Below the pieces are notes generated by a model, which saw nothing but the letters and a program-made list of their open reading frames with translations, was not told the origin of the DNA and ran no database searches. 64,000 nucleotides of DNA from an uncultured Alistipes sp. (GTDB taxonomy: Bacteria; Bacteroidota; Bacteroidia; Bacteroidales; Rikenellaceae), in NCBI GenBank assembly GCA_910576555.1, contig CAJTIY010000003.1, forward strand, positions 124,001 through 188,000, written 5' to 3'. Each line of letters begins with the position of its first letter. The stretch's first letter is position 1. The position numbers were made by a program, and so were the translations under genes. This document shows, one piece after another, positions 10,595 to 18,663 of this stretch.

Positions 10595-11914
10595 ATGAAC
10601 ATGAATCGCGAAATACTGCGCATCGCGCTTCCCAACATCGTCTCGAATATCACCGTGCCGCTGATGGGCATTGTCTCGACGGCCATCGCCGGCCATTGGG
10701 GCTCCGATTCGGCCGCCACGATCGGAGCGCTGGCCGTCGGCGTATCGATCTTCAACTTCATCTACTGGAACTGTTCGTTCGTCCGCATGGGAACGAGCGG
10801 CCTGACGGCGCAGGCCTATGGCGCGCGCGACTTCCGCGAGTGCACCCGCATGCTGGTCCGTGCGCTGGTCGTCGCCGCGGTGATGGGCACGGCGATGGTC
10901 GTGCTGCAGTATCCGCTGGGCGAGGCGGCGCTGTGGGCCATGAACGGCGATGCGATGACGCGCGCCTACTTCTACGCCCGCATCTGGGCCGTGCCGGCGG
11001 GTATTCTGCTCTTCGGCTTCAACGGCTGGTTCACGGGCATGCAGAACGCCGTGATTCCGATGACGACGGCCATTGCGGTCAATATCGTCCACGTGGTCTT
11101 CAGCCTCTGGTTCGCCTTCGACTGCGACATGGGCATCGTCGGCATCGCCTATGCTTCGGTGCTCGCCCAATGGATCGGCGTGCTGCTTTCGGCCGTGCTG
11201 CTCGTCGCGCGCTACCGGCGGAGGCTCGTCCCCGTCGCATGGGCCGAGGTGATCGATCTTGGGGCGCTGAAAACCTTCTTCCGCGTCAACCGCGACATCA
11301 TGCTCCGCACGCTCTGCATCGTGGCCGTCTACACCTTCTTCACCGGAGCCTCGGCGCGGATGGACGACCGCGAACTGCTGGCCGTCAATACGCTCCTCCT
11401 GCAGCTCTTCACCCTCTTCTCCTACATGAACGACGGCTTCGCCTTCGCCGCCGAGGCCCTCACGGGGCGCTTTATCGGCGCGCGCGACGGTGCATCGCTG
11501 CGCCGCTGCATGCGGGGCTGCATCGTGTGGGGCACGGTCATTTCGCTACTCTTCATCGGCATCTATCTGGTGTGGTGGCGCGAGCTGGTGGGCCTCTTCG
11601 TCGATGCCGGGGAGCCGGACGCCGGGCGGATCGTGGAGCTCGCGGGCGATTACATCGTCTGGATCATCCTCATCCCCGTGGCCGCCGCGCTCCCCTTCAT
11701 CATGGACGGCATCATGGTCGGCGCCACCGAGACGCGCGTCATGCGCAACTCCATGTTCTGGTCCACGGCCGCCTATTTCGTCGTCTTCGGAGTCGGCTAC
11801 CCGCTCATCGGCAACGACGCCCTCTGGCTGGCCTTCACGCTCTACATGTTCCTGCGCGGCGTGCTCCAGTACTTCATGACCGACCGTCTGCGCATGATTC
11901 GCGAGAAGGCGTAG
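10595..11914 (+). CDS. MATE family multidrug/organic cation exporter
   Basis: A 439-residue inner-membrane protein with about 12 hydrophobic helices in two MatE halves, typical of DinF/NorM-like antiporters. The first half opens with EILRIALPNIVSNITVPLMG and includes SFVRMGTSGLTAQAYGARD; the matching segment in the second half includes FAFAAEALTGRFIGARD. Such proteins export drugs or metabolites with a proton or sodium gradient. The start at 10595 (MNMNREIL) directly follows the promoter; the ATG at 10601 is an alternative. A hairpin lies between this gene and the convergent peptidase gene. Confidence 0.93.
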   Translation: MNMNREILRIALPNIVSNITVPLMGIVSTAIAGHWGSDSAATIGALAVGVSIFNFIYWNCSFVRMGTSGLTAQAYGARDFRECTRMLVRALVVAAVMGTAMVVLQYPLGEAALWAMNGDAMTRAYFYARIWAVPAGILLFGFNGWFTGMQNAVIPMTTAIAVNIVHVVFSLWFAFDCDMGIVGIAYASVLAQWIGVLLSAVLLVARYRRRLVPVAWAEVIDLGALKTFFRVNRDIMLRTLCIVAVYTFFTGASARMDDRELLAVNTLLLQLFTLFSYMNDGFAFAAEALTGRFIGARDGASLRRCMRGCIVWGTVISLLFIGIYLVWWRELVGLFVDAGEPDAGRIVELAGDYIVWIILIPVAAALPFIMDGIMVGATETRVMRNSMFWSTAAYFVVFGVGYPLIGNDALWLAFTLYMFLRGVLQYFMTDRLRMIREKA

Positions 11915-11940
11915 GCCGCTCGACTGCGACACGAACGATA

Positions 11941-11972
11941 AGGGTCCGGAGGCATCGACACCTCCGGACCCT
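11941..11972. terminator. Hairpin between convergent MATE and C11 peptidase genes
   Basis: A 12-bp perfect stem AGGGTCCGGAGG / CCTCCGGACCCT with an 8-nt loop. The T tracts are weak on both strands, but the position fits a shared terminator. Confidence 0.65.
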
Positions 11973-11995
11973 GTCGTTTCGCACTGCGCCCCGAC

Positions 11996-13447
11996 TCAAT
12001 GCGTGGCCTGCCACCATGCCGTCCGGAGCTTCGTGTCTACGGTCATCGGGCTGACGCTCGGGTCGGAGGTGGTGATGCCCGAGAAGGTGCGGATGGGGTT
12101 GCGGCCGTTCGACATCGAGTAGTATTCGGGCGTGTGGCGGTGGTAGGGCACCGTGCGGGCCAGCTGCTCCTCGAACCGTGCGAGCAGCGCGGCATCGCCG
12201 CACAGCTGCCGCACGTAGTCGCCCATGTCGAAGAAGCGCACCGGCGTGTAGCCGTCGAGCCGCTGCAGCCGGTCGATTCCGCCCGTGTCGAACCGGTGGT
12301 CGGCGTTGATGAGCCGCATCAGTTCGGCGAGCCGTTCCGTTTCGGCGCATTCCGTGACGCCGATCGTCCCGTAGGGGTAGTCGTAATGGATGTAGAAGTC
12401 GTAGAAGGCGTCGCAGGCGGCCCGGTAGTCGGGCGTGCCGAGCAGGTGGAGCCCCATCGTCGCATAAGGGAATCCGTAGGCCATTACCTCGCTCGTCGAG
12501 CCGATCAGCCGCTCGGCGACTTCGTGCAGCTCGTAGGCCACCTCCACCGACGACATGTAGCAGTCGTCGAAGAGGATGTACTCCATCTTCATCCCGGCGC
12601 GCTTGAGGGCCTCGGCGAGGGTCGCGATGTCGGTCCGGTCCGCGGACGAAGTGCCGCCGAACCAGCGCGTGAGCGGACGACCCTCCGCGGCATACTCCCA
12701 GTATTCGCGTTCGCGCACCTCGCTGCGGGCCGCCGTGGCCGAACGTTCGCCCGAGGCGGGGAGCCATGCCATGCCGTGGCTGCCGATCGTCATTGCGTAG
12801 CGGGCCGCCGGGGCCGTGCGCTTCACCTCGTCGAGGACGGAGGCGATGCCCTCGGCCGTCGTGAAGGCCGGCACATCGTCGTAAATCCTGTGGACCGTCT
12901 GCCGGCTTTCGCCTCCGTCGCAGTAGATCTCCAGCAGCCGGGCCTCCGAGTCCGAAGGCATGAAGAAGACCAGCAGCCGTTCGGCCTGCAGTCCCCGCCG
13001 GGCCGCGGCCTGTGCCATGTCCTCGATGTTCTGCTGGAAGTAGGAGGTAAGGTTGCCCGACCACGGGAAGTACATCAGCACCGTCTGCTCCGATCGGGCC
13101 GGGCTCTGCAGCACGTCGAGCGTCGTGCGGGCCCCTCCGCCGTCGAGGCGGAGGTCGATGCCGCCCAGCCGGCGCAGGGCCACCCCTTCCGGATGGTCGT
13201 CCGTCGCGGCGATCGTGACGCGCGTACGTCCGCGTCCGCCCCGTCGGGGGGATGCGTCGAATCCTTCGCCCTCGATCGTCAGGCGCCACGGTCCCGAGGC
13301 GTCGACCGTGAATGCGGTCTCGGCGCCCGCCTCGTCGCCGAGCACGATGTTCGTGCGGTCGCACGTCAGCGAGGCGGGTCCGGGGTCTTCCTTTTCGCAG
13401 GCGCCGAGTAGCAGCGCCGCAGCGAGTGCGAGCAGCGGGCGGATCAT
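11996..13447 (-). CDS. Clostripain-like (C11) cysteine peptidase, lipoprotein
   Basis: A 483-residue secreted protease. The N-terminus MIRPLLALAAALLLGACEKE has a lipobox (LGAC), so it is anchored as a lipoprotein. Residues about 25-105 form a small beta domain (BACON/Ig-like; inference). The catalytic dyad of clan CD is visible: His in TIGSHGMAW at about residue 218 and Cys in LFDDCYMSS at about 297. C11 peptidases cut after Arg or Lys, and Bacteroidales use relatives at the cell surface. The start at 13447 overlaps the stop of the upstream DUF4919 gene by ATGA, so the two are translationally coupled. Confidence 0.88.
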   Translation of the reverse strand: MIRPLLALAAALLLGACEKEDPGPASLTCDRTNIVLGDEAGAETAFTVDASGPWRLTIEGEGFDASPRRGGRGRTRVTIAATDDHPEGVALRRLGGIDLRLDGGGARTTLDVLQSPARSEQTVLMYFPWSGNLTSYFQQNIEDMAQAAARRGLQAERLLVFFMPSDSEARLLEIYCDGGESRQTVHRIYDDVPAFTTAEGIASVLDEVKRTAPAARYAMTIGSHGMAWLPASGERSATAARSEVREREYWEYAAEGRPLTRWFGGTSSADRTDIATLAEALKRAGMKMEYILFDDCYMSSVEVAYELHEVAERLIGSTSEVMAYGFPYATMGLHLLGTPDYRAACDAFYDFYIHYDYPYGTIGVTECAETERLAELMRLINADHRFDTGGIDRLQRLDGYTPVRFFDMGDYVRQLCGDAALLARFEEQLARTVPYHRHTPEYYSMSNGRNPIRTFSGITTSDPSVSPMTVDTKLRTAWWQATH

Positions 13448-14181
13448 TTGTATTCGCGGGGTTTGAGGTTGTTGAATTGCCATGTGCGGTCGCGCTTGTA
13501 GGTGTATCCTTCGGGTTTGTTGCGGTAGATGCGGCCGAAGTCGAAATAGAATCCGCGGCGTTTCTTGCCGTCGACGACATAGGGTTCGACCAGCGGCACG
13601 AACTCCACCGTGCGGCTCACGATGCGGCCTTTGGTGCTCGCCAGCCCTTCGGCGGAGAGTGCGTCGGTCGCATGGTCGAACATCAGGATGTGGCGCGGCG
13701 ACTTCTGCGAAAGTCCGTCGCCCGAGGCGAGGATCGTGCGCAGGATGCCGTTCATGCGGTCGTAGCAGGCTTTCTCCTGCGCGCGGTCGCCGAGCGCCCC
13801 GTAGGCATAGGCCATCAGGTTGAGGATCTTGGGGCTGAACGGGTCACGCTGCCGCGCCTTCTCGGCGATGACGAGCAGCGCCTCGAGCGTTTCGCGGTCG
13901 GGGCGGTCGGGATCGAGCCCCGCGGCCAGCATCAGCAGCTTGTCCATGTCGGGGTTGCTCTCCAGCGGCTTGTACTCCTCCTGTTCGGCATAGCCGTAAT
14001 AGAGGTAGTGGTAGTCGTCGTCGGTGAGCGTGGGGTCGCCGGCGTTGTAGCGCATCATCAGCGAGGTGTAATAGTAGGGCGACGCGGCGTCCATCGTCTT
14101 GACGAGGATGTCCTCGTCGTCGGGCACTTTGGCTGCGGCGAGGGCCGGAAGCCAGAGCAGTGCGAGCAGAAGTCGTTTCAT
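13444..14181 (-). CDS. DUF4919 family exported protein
   Basis: A 245-residue protein with a Sec signal peptide (MKRLLLALLWLPALAAAK). The core pattern DPTLTDDDYHYLYYGYAEQ at about residues 49-67 is the recognisable DUF4919 signature, as I recall it in Bacteroidales proteins. The function is unknown. It ends in YKRDRTWQFNNLKPREYK. It overlaps the C11 peptidase start by 4 bases (ATGA). It lies 70 bases downstream of dapA with no clear promoter, so it may belong to the ligA-dapA transcript. A small hairpin (14200-14230) sits between it and dapA. Confidence 0.8.
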   Translation of the reverse strand: MKRLLLALLWLPALAAAKVPDDEDILVKTMDAASPYYYTSLMMRYNAGDPTLTDDDYHYLYYGYAEQEEYKPLESNPDMDKLLMLAAGLDPDRPDRETLEALLVIAEKARQRDPFSPKILNLMAYAYGALGDRAQEKACYDRMNGILRTILASGDGLSQKSPRHILMFDHATDALSAEGLASTKGRIVSRTVEFVPLVEPYVVDGKKRRGFYFDFGRIYRNKPEGYTYKRDRTWQFNNLKPREYK

Positions 14182-14251
14182 GGGTGCGGTTTTCGTAAGG
14201 GCGATCGGTTCCGGGTGCGGCGTGATCGCCGTCGTTCCGACAACGCAGAAA

Positions 14252-15151
14252 TTACCGTAAATCGTATTCGGCGATCAGTTTTTCGAACTTCCGGCGCAGC
14301 TTTTCGGTGCCGGGGACGAGCGGCAGCCGCATCGTGGGCCCGATCTTGCCCATCGCCGCCAGCGCGCACTTCACGCCCGTGGGGTTGCCCTCCTCGAAGA
14401 GTGCGCGCACGGCCTCGTCGAGCCGCGCATACTCCGCCTCGGCCCGGTCGAAGTCGCCCGCCTTGGCCAGACCGATGCACCGCATGAAGCGTTCGGGAAA
14501 GGCGTTGGCCGCCACCGAGATCACGCCGTCGCCGCCGCGCCGCATCAGATCGAGCGTCATGCCGTCGTCGCCCGACAGCACGAGGAATCCCTCCGGGCGT
14601 CCGTCGAGGATGCGCTGCATCTGGTCGATGTCGCCCGACGCCTCCTTGATGCCGATCACGTTGGGGATGTCGCGGGCGATGCGCAGCGTCGTCTCGGCGG
14701 TCATGTTGACCCCCGAGCGGCCCGGGATGTTGTAGAGGATCACCGGCAGCGGCGAGTGTTCGGCCACGGTTCTGAAGTGTTGGTAGAGTCCCTCCTGCGA
14801 GGGTTTGTTGTAGTAGGGCGTGACGCTCAATACGGCGTCGGCGCCCCGCAGGTCGAATTCGCGCAGCTGGTCGAGCACCTCCGAGGTGGAGTTGCCGCCG
14901 CAGCCCATCACCAGCGGCACGCGTCCCGCGATGTGGTTGGTGATGAACATGGCGATCACCGCCCGTTCGGGCATGTAGAGCGTCGGGGTCTCGGCCGTGG
15001 TGCCGAGCGCGACGATGTAGTCGACGCCGCCGTCGATCACGTAGTCGACCATGCGGCCCAGCGCTTCGTAATCGACGCGTCCGTCGGGGGTGAAGGGGGT
15101 GATCATCGCGGCGCCTGCGCCTGCGAGTTTGTGTCGCTTCGAAGTATCCAT
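14252..15151 (-). CDS. dapA: 4-hydroxy-tetrahydrodipicolinate synthase
   Basis: A 299-residue TIM-barrel aldolase that condenses pyruvate and aspartate semialdehyde, the first step of diaminopimelate and lysine synthesis. Signatures: GTTAETPTLYMPE at about residues 50-62, VTPYYNKPSQEGLY at about 112-125 with the catalytic Tyr, YNIPGRSGVNM at about 142-152, and the Schiff-base Lys in IGIKEASGD at about 170. It lies 69 bases downstream of ligA on the same strand, with no promoter seen between, so co-transcription is likely. Confidence 0.96.
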   Translation of the reverse strand: MDTSKRHKLAGAGAAMITPFTPDGRVDYEALGRMVDYVIDGGVDYIVALGTTAETPTLYMPERAVIAMFITNHIAGRVPLVMGCGGNSTSEVLDQLREFDLRGADAVLSVTPYYNKPSQEGLYQHFRTVAEHSPLPVILYNIPGRSGVNMTAETTLRIARDIPNVIGIKEASGDIDQMQRILDGRPEGFLVLSGDDGMTLDLMRRGGDGVISVAANAFPERFMRCIGLAKAGDFDRAEAEYARLDEAVRALFEEGNPTGVKCALAAMGKIGPTMRLPLVPGTEKLRRKFEKLIAEYDLR

Positions 15152-15220
15152 CGTTATAAGGAGGTTATTGGGGGTTCGTACGTATCGGTTTGCGGGTTTC
15201 GGGCGGCTTGCGCCGCACGG

Positions 15221-17395
15221 TCAGAACAGCTCGCCCTGCCGGGGCGGGTTCGCCGCGGAGCCGGATGCCGGCTCGGCAGCGGAGTCGGAGGGAGCCGGCG
15301 CTGCGGTCTTCGCGCCGTCGGCGGCTTCGGGTATTCGGGTATCCTGCGTGTCGCCGTTTTTTTTCGGCTCTTCGTCGGACGCTGCGTCGCGCGCCGTCTG
15401 CGGAGCGTCGCCGTCGAGGAGCGCCGCGAACTCCGCTTCGGAGATGATCCGGATGCCGAGCTTCTCGGCCTTCCTGAGCTTGGCCGGGCCCATGTTTTCG
15501 CCCGCCACGAGGTAGTCGGCATTGCCCGACACGGCGGCGAGGTTGCGGCCTCCGTGTCCTTCGATCAGTGCCTTGAGTTCGTCGCGCGTGTGGTCGCGGA
15601 ACTTGCCCGAGATCACGAAGCTCTTGCCGGCGAGCGTCTCCGAGAAGCGCTCGCGCGCTTCGGCCTCGAACCGCAGTCCGGCGTCGCGCAGCCGGCCGAT
15701 GATGCGCAGGTTATCTTCGTCGGCGAAGTAGTCGAGGACGGCGTCGGCGATTTTGCCGCCCACCTCGTCGGCCTCGACCAGCTCCTCGCGCGAGGCGTGC
15801 ATCACGGCGTCGAGCGTCCGGAAGTGCTCGGCGAGGTACTTCGCCGTGGTCTCGCCCACGAAGCGGATGCCCAGCCCGAAGAGCACGCGGTGGAAGGGCA
15901 CCTGTTTCGATCGTTCGATCGACCGCACGATGTTCTCCGCCGACTTCTCGCCCAGCCGCGGCAGGGGAGCCAGCTGCTCGGTGCGCAGGTCGTAGAGGTC
16001 CGAAACGTCGTGCAGGAGTCCGTTTTCGTAGAGCAGCTCGACGGTCTCCTCGCCCAGGCCCTCGATGTCCATCGCCTTGCGGCGGATGAAGTGGATGATG
16101 CGGCCGATGATCTGGGGCCGGCATCCGCTCTGGTTGGGGCAGTAGTGCTTCGCTTCGCTCTCGTAGCGCACCAGCGGCGTGCCGCACTCGGGACAGCGGT
16201 CGATGTAGACGAACGGCCGGCTGTCGGCGGGACGCATCGCCAGTTCCACGCCCGTGATCTTGGGGATGATCTCGCCGCCCTTCTCGACGTAGACCATGTC
16301 GCCGGGACGGATGTCGAGCTGCGCCATCTGCTCGGCGTTGTGCAGCGTGGCCCGCCGCACGGTGGTGCCGGCCAGCAGCACCGGGTCGAGGTTCGCCACG
16401 GGGGTGACGGCGCCCGTGCGCCCCACTTGGAAGTCGATGCCGGCAAGTCGCGTGAGGGCCTGCTCGGCCTTGAACTTGTAGGCCACGGCCCACTTCGGAG
16501 CCTTTGCCGTGGCGCCCAGCCGCCGCCGCAGGGCGAAGTCGTTGACCTTCACCACTACGCCGTCGGTGGGGAAGGGCAGTTGCCGGCGCGCTTCGTCCCA
16601 ATGACCGATGAAGGTGTCGATTTCGGCCGCCGAGCGGCAGATGCGCGCCTGATCCGAGACTTTGAATCCCCATTCGCGCGCCTGCGCGAGACTCTCCCAG
16701 TGGTTCGTGAAGGGGAGTTCGTCGCCCGCCAGCTGATAGAGCGTGCAGTCGAGGCCGCGGCGCGCCACGACGGCCGACGACTGCTGCTTGAGCGTGCCGG
16801 CCGCGGCGTTGCGCGGATTGGCGAAGAGCGGCTCGCCGGCGGCCTCGCGTTCGGCGTTGAGGCGGTCGAACGAGGCGTAGGGCATCAGGATCTCGCCCCG
16901 GATTTCGAACAGCTCGGGCCACCCTTCGCCCTCGAGCCGCAGGGGCACCGAGCGCACGGTGCGGACGTTGGCCGTCACGTCGTCGCCCGCTTCGCCGTCG
17001 CCGCGCGTCACAGCCCGCTCGAGGCGGCCGTGCTCGTAGGTGAGCGAGATGGCCGTGCCGTCGAACTTCAGTTCGCAGACGAACTCCGCGGGACCCGTCT
17101 CGCGTTCGATGCGTTCGATGAATTCGTGCAGTTCGTCGAGCGAGTAGGTGTTGCCCAGCGACTGCATGGGGAAGCGGTGGCGCACGGTGCGGAACTCCGC
17201 CGTTGAGTCGCTGCCCACGCGCATCGTCGGCGACGAGGGGTCGGCGAACTCGGGATGCGCCGCCTCCAGATCCTGCAGTTCGCGCATCAGCGCGTCGAAC
17301 TCGAAGTCGGAGATCTCGGGGGCGTTCTCGACGTAGTATTTGCGGTTGTGGTGCTCGAGCCGTCGGCGCAGCTCCTCGATCCTCTGCTGTATCAT
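15221..17395 (-). CDS. ligA: NAD-dependent DNA ligase LigA
   Basis: A 724-residue NAD-dependent ligase that seals nicks in replication and repair. Domains in order: Ia (RKYYVENAPEISDFEFD near the N-terminus), adenylation domain with catalytic Lys in CELKFDGTAI at about residue 116, OB fold, four-cysteine zinc finger (CPECGTP and YCPNQSGC around 410-440), helix-hairpin-helix repeats, and a BRCT domain at about 590-665. After the BRCT there is an Ala/Pro/Glu-rich linker of about 60 residues ending in QGELF, which fits the QxxLF beta-clamp-binding pattern. The start MIQQRIEEL at 17395 matches the family and follows a promoter. Confidence 0.97.
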   Translation of the reverse strand: MIQQRIEELRRRLEHHNRKYYVENAPEISDFEFDALMRELQDLEAAHPEFADPSSPTMRVGSDSTAEFRTVRHRFPMQSLGNTYSLDELHEFIERIERETGPAEFVCELKFDGTAISLTYEHGRLERAVTRGDGEAGDDVTANVRTVRSVPLRLEGEGWPELFEIRGEILMPYASFDRLNAEREAAGEPLFANPRNAAAGTLKQQSSAVVARRGLDCTLYQLAGDELPFTNHWESLAQAREWGFKVSDQARICRSAAEIDTFIGHWDEARRQLPFPTDGVVVKVNDFALRRRLGATAKAPKWAVAYKFKAEQALTRLAGIDFQVGRTGAVTPVANLDPVLLAGTTVRRATLHNAEQMAQLDIRPGDMVYVEKGGEIIPKITGVELAMRPADSRPFVYIDRCPECGTPLVRYESEAKHYCPNQSGCRPQIIGRIIHFIRRKAMDIEGLGEETVELLYENGLLHDVSDLYDLRTEQLAPLPRLGEKSAENIVRSIERSKQVPFHRVLFGLGIRFVGETTAKYLAEHFRTLDAVMHASREELVEADEVGGKIADAVLDYFADEDNLRIIGRLRDAGLRFEAEARERFSETLAGKSFVISGKFRDHTRDELKALIEGHGGRNLAAVSGNADYLVAGENMGPAKLRKAEKLGIRIISEAEFAALLDGDAPQTARDAASDEEPKKNGDTQDTRIPEAADGAKTAAPAPSDSAAEPASGSAANPPRQGELF

Positions 17396-17418
17396 ATGCG
17401 GTGGCGTGTGTCGGTCTG

Positions 17419-17449
17419 CGAAGATACGAAAAATCGGGTGCGGAAACAA
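17419..17449 (-). promoter_or_regulatory. Promoter of ligA
   Basis: -7 TATCTTCG at 17419-17426 and -33 TTG at 17447-17449 on the minus strand, 20 bp apart. A second candidate -7 box (TACCTTTG) lies at 17491-17498. Confidence 0.65.
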
Positions 17450-17690
17450 GCGGCTGTCCCTATTCCGGACGTACGTATCTTCGGCGCAGGCAAAGGTAGC
17501 AAGAATTTGCGACGATGCGCTTCCTTCGCTCGTACGGATATGCGCCGTGAGGGACGTCTGGCGACGTTTTAGGGCCCTCGGCACGGGTGCAACGCGTGTT
17601 AAATTAGGCAATTTTGTCCGAAATAGTCGCGTAAGGCGAAAAAAAGTCAAAAAAAAGCGGAGGGGCGTAGCGAGATAGGGGGATTTTGCT
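17450..17690. other. Divergent upstream region of ligA and the acidic protein gene
   Basis: About 240 bases with no gene visible. It holds candidate -7 boxes on both strands (TACCTTTG minus at 17491-17498, TATCTTCG plus at 17475-17482). An AT-richer A-tract region lies at 17636-17656. Confidence 0.5.
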
Positions 17691-17698
17691 TATACTTG
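17691..17698 (+). promoter_or_regulatory. -7 box TATACTTG for the acidic protein gene
   Basis: One mismatch to TAnnTTTG, 22 bases before the ATG at 17721. No good -33. Confidence 0.5.
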
Positions 17699-17720
17699 CG
17701 GAAAAATTCAGCAACACTAC

Positions 17721-18059
17721 ATGACTGCCAAACGCAATACGACGAAGAAACACATCGTGACGAGTTTCCACAACCTCGCACCGGAACTGCAGGACGCCGT
17801 GAAAGCGAAGTACCCGCTCGGCTTCACCGAAGCGATGATGCGTGTGGACAAGCCCAACGGCGACTTCTTCTATGCGGTGCCTTTCGACACCGACGAGGTG
17901 GCCTATCTGGTGAAGATCGACGTGAAGATCGACGACAACGCGCAGGACGACGACGAAAAGGACTACTACGACGACGAGATCAAGGGCGCCGACGAAATTC
18001 AGGACGAAGGCGGCTCGGAGAGCGGTTCGGACGACCGCGACGACGACATCGACATCTGA
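17721..18059 (+). CDS. Small acidic protein of unknown function
   Basis: 112 residues. The first 75 look like a folded alpha/beta domain (KHIVTSFHNLAPELQDAVK, then YPLGFTEAMMRV and VPFDTDEVAYLVKIDV). The last 40 are extremely acidic (DDDEKDYYDDE, ending DDRDDDIDI) and disordered. I do not recognise a named family, though similar acidic-tailed small proteins are common in Bacteroidales. It has its own promoter-like box and is followed by an 8-bp hairpin at 18069-18089 without a T tract. Codon use matches its neighbours. The acidic tail could mimic nucleic acid or bind basic proteins, but that is speculation. Confidence 0.75.
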   Translation: MTAKRNTTKKHIVTSFHNLAPELQDAVKAKYPLGFTEAMMRVDKPNGDFFYAVPFDTDEVAYLVKIDVKIDDNAQDDDEKDYYDDEIKGADEIQDEGGSESGSDDRDDDIDI

Positions 18060-18390
18060 TGTCCTTCGGCGGCGGACTTCATCCGCCGCTCGCGCAGCCG
18101 CCGTCGCCGGGCGGTCGTTCCGTGGGGCTGGCTGCGAAACAAAACCATTCACATCTTACCATCGATCCGATGCCGCCTCGCGTCTGCGGGGCGGGGTGAG
18201 TCCGTGCGTCCGGGCGGCGCGATAGCCGCCGGCGGACCTGCGGCCGGACTGTTCGTACCCGTCGTCGTCCGACGATGGGGCGATGTTTCGTGCGCCTGCG
18301 TTTTCCGGCATATCTCCGCGGCGGCAAAGGGGCGCGCATCGGTCGCGCTCGTTCCGTTCGGCGGGGCGGACGATCCGGTTCCGAATGTTC
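18060..18390. other. Intergenic region upstream of purA
   Basis: About 330 bases without a convincing gene. It starts with a small GC hairpin (18069-18089) that may end the acidic-protein transcript. The rest is GC-rich and featureless to me. Confidence 0.5.
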
Positions 18391-18398
18391 TATTTTTG
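18391..18398 (+). promoter_or_regulatory. Upstream candidate -7 box TATTTTTG of purA
   Basis: Consensus -7 match 53 bases before the second, better placed box. No -33 TTTG at the right distance. Confidence 0.35.
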
Positions 18399-18419
18399 TT
18401 GAAAACTCCTGCGCGGGGA

Positions 18420-18451
18420 TTGGGCTTTTCGAAGAAAAATTCGTACCTTTG
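18420..18451 (+). promoter_or_regulatory. Promoter of the purA leader
   Basis: -33 TTG at 18420-18422 and -7 TACCTTTG at 18444-18451, 21 bp apart. The transcript would start near 18457 and begin with a GCAAAA/TTTTGC hairpin (18455-18470). Confidence 0.7.
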
Positions 18452-18459
18452 AATGCAAA

Positions 18460-18663
18460 ATGCGTTTTGCGCGAATTAGGAGACTTAAAATTTCGGCGAT
18501 AGCTTGTCGCTTTTCGTGCGCGGAGCCGTTCGGGCGGTTCGTTGCGTGCGCGGCCTTCGGTCGGACGGCTCGGTCCGTCGCGATGGGTGGTCGCGCGTGC
18601 GGCGGTCGGTGCGGTCCGGCGGCGCGGGCGGCAAGATCCCAAACTTTTTTTCGGATAGCATGA
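18460..18663 (+). CDS. Possible 67-codon leader ORF overlapping the purA start
   Basis: The frame starts with an ATG 8 bases after the -7 box and ends with a TGA that overlaps the purA ATG as ATGA. That is the geometry of translational coupling. The peptide (MRFARIRRLKISAIACRFSC...) is rich in Arg, Ala, Cys and Gly and resembles no protein I know, and GC-rich DNA has long chance frames. It could be a leader peptide that controls purA translation, or chance. No Shine-Dalgarno-like sequence is needed for starts this close to the 5' end. Confidence 0.3.
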   Translation: MRFARIRRLKISAIACRFSCAEPFGRFVACAAFGRTARSVAMGGRACGGRCGPAARAARSQTFFRIA

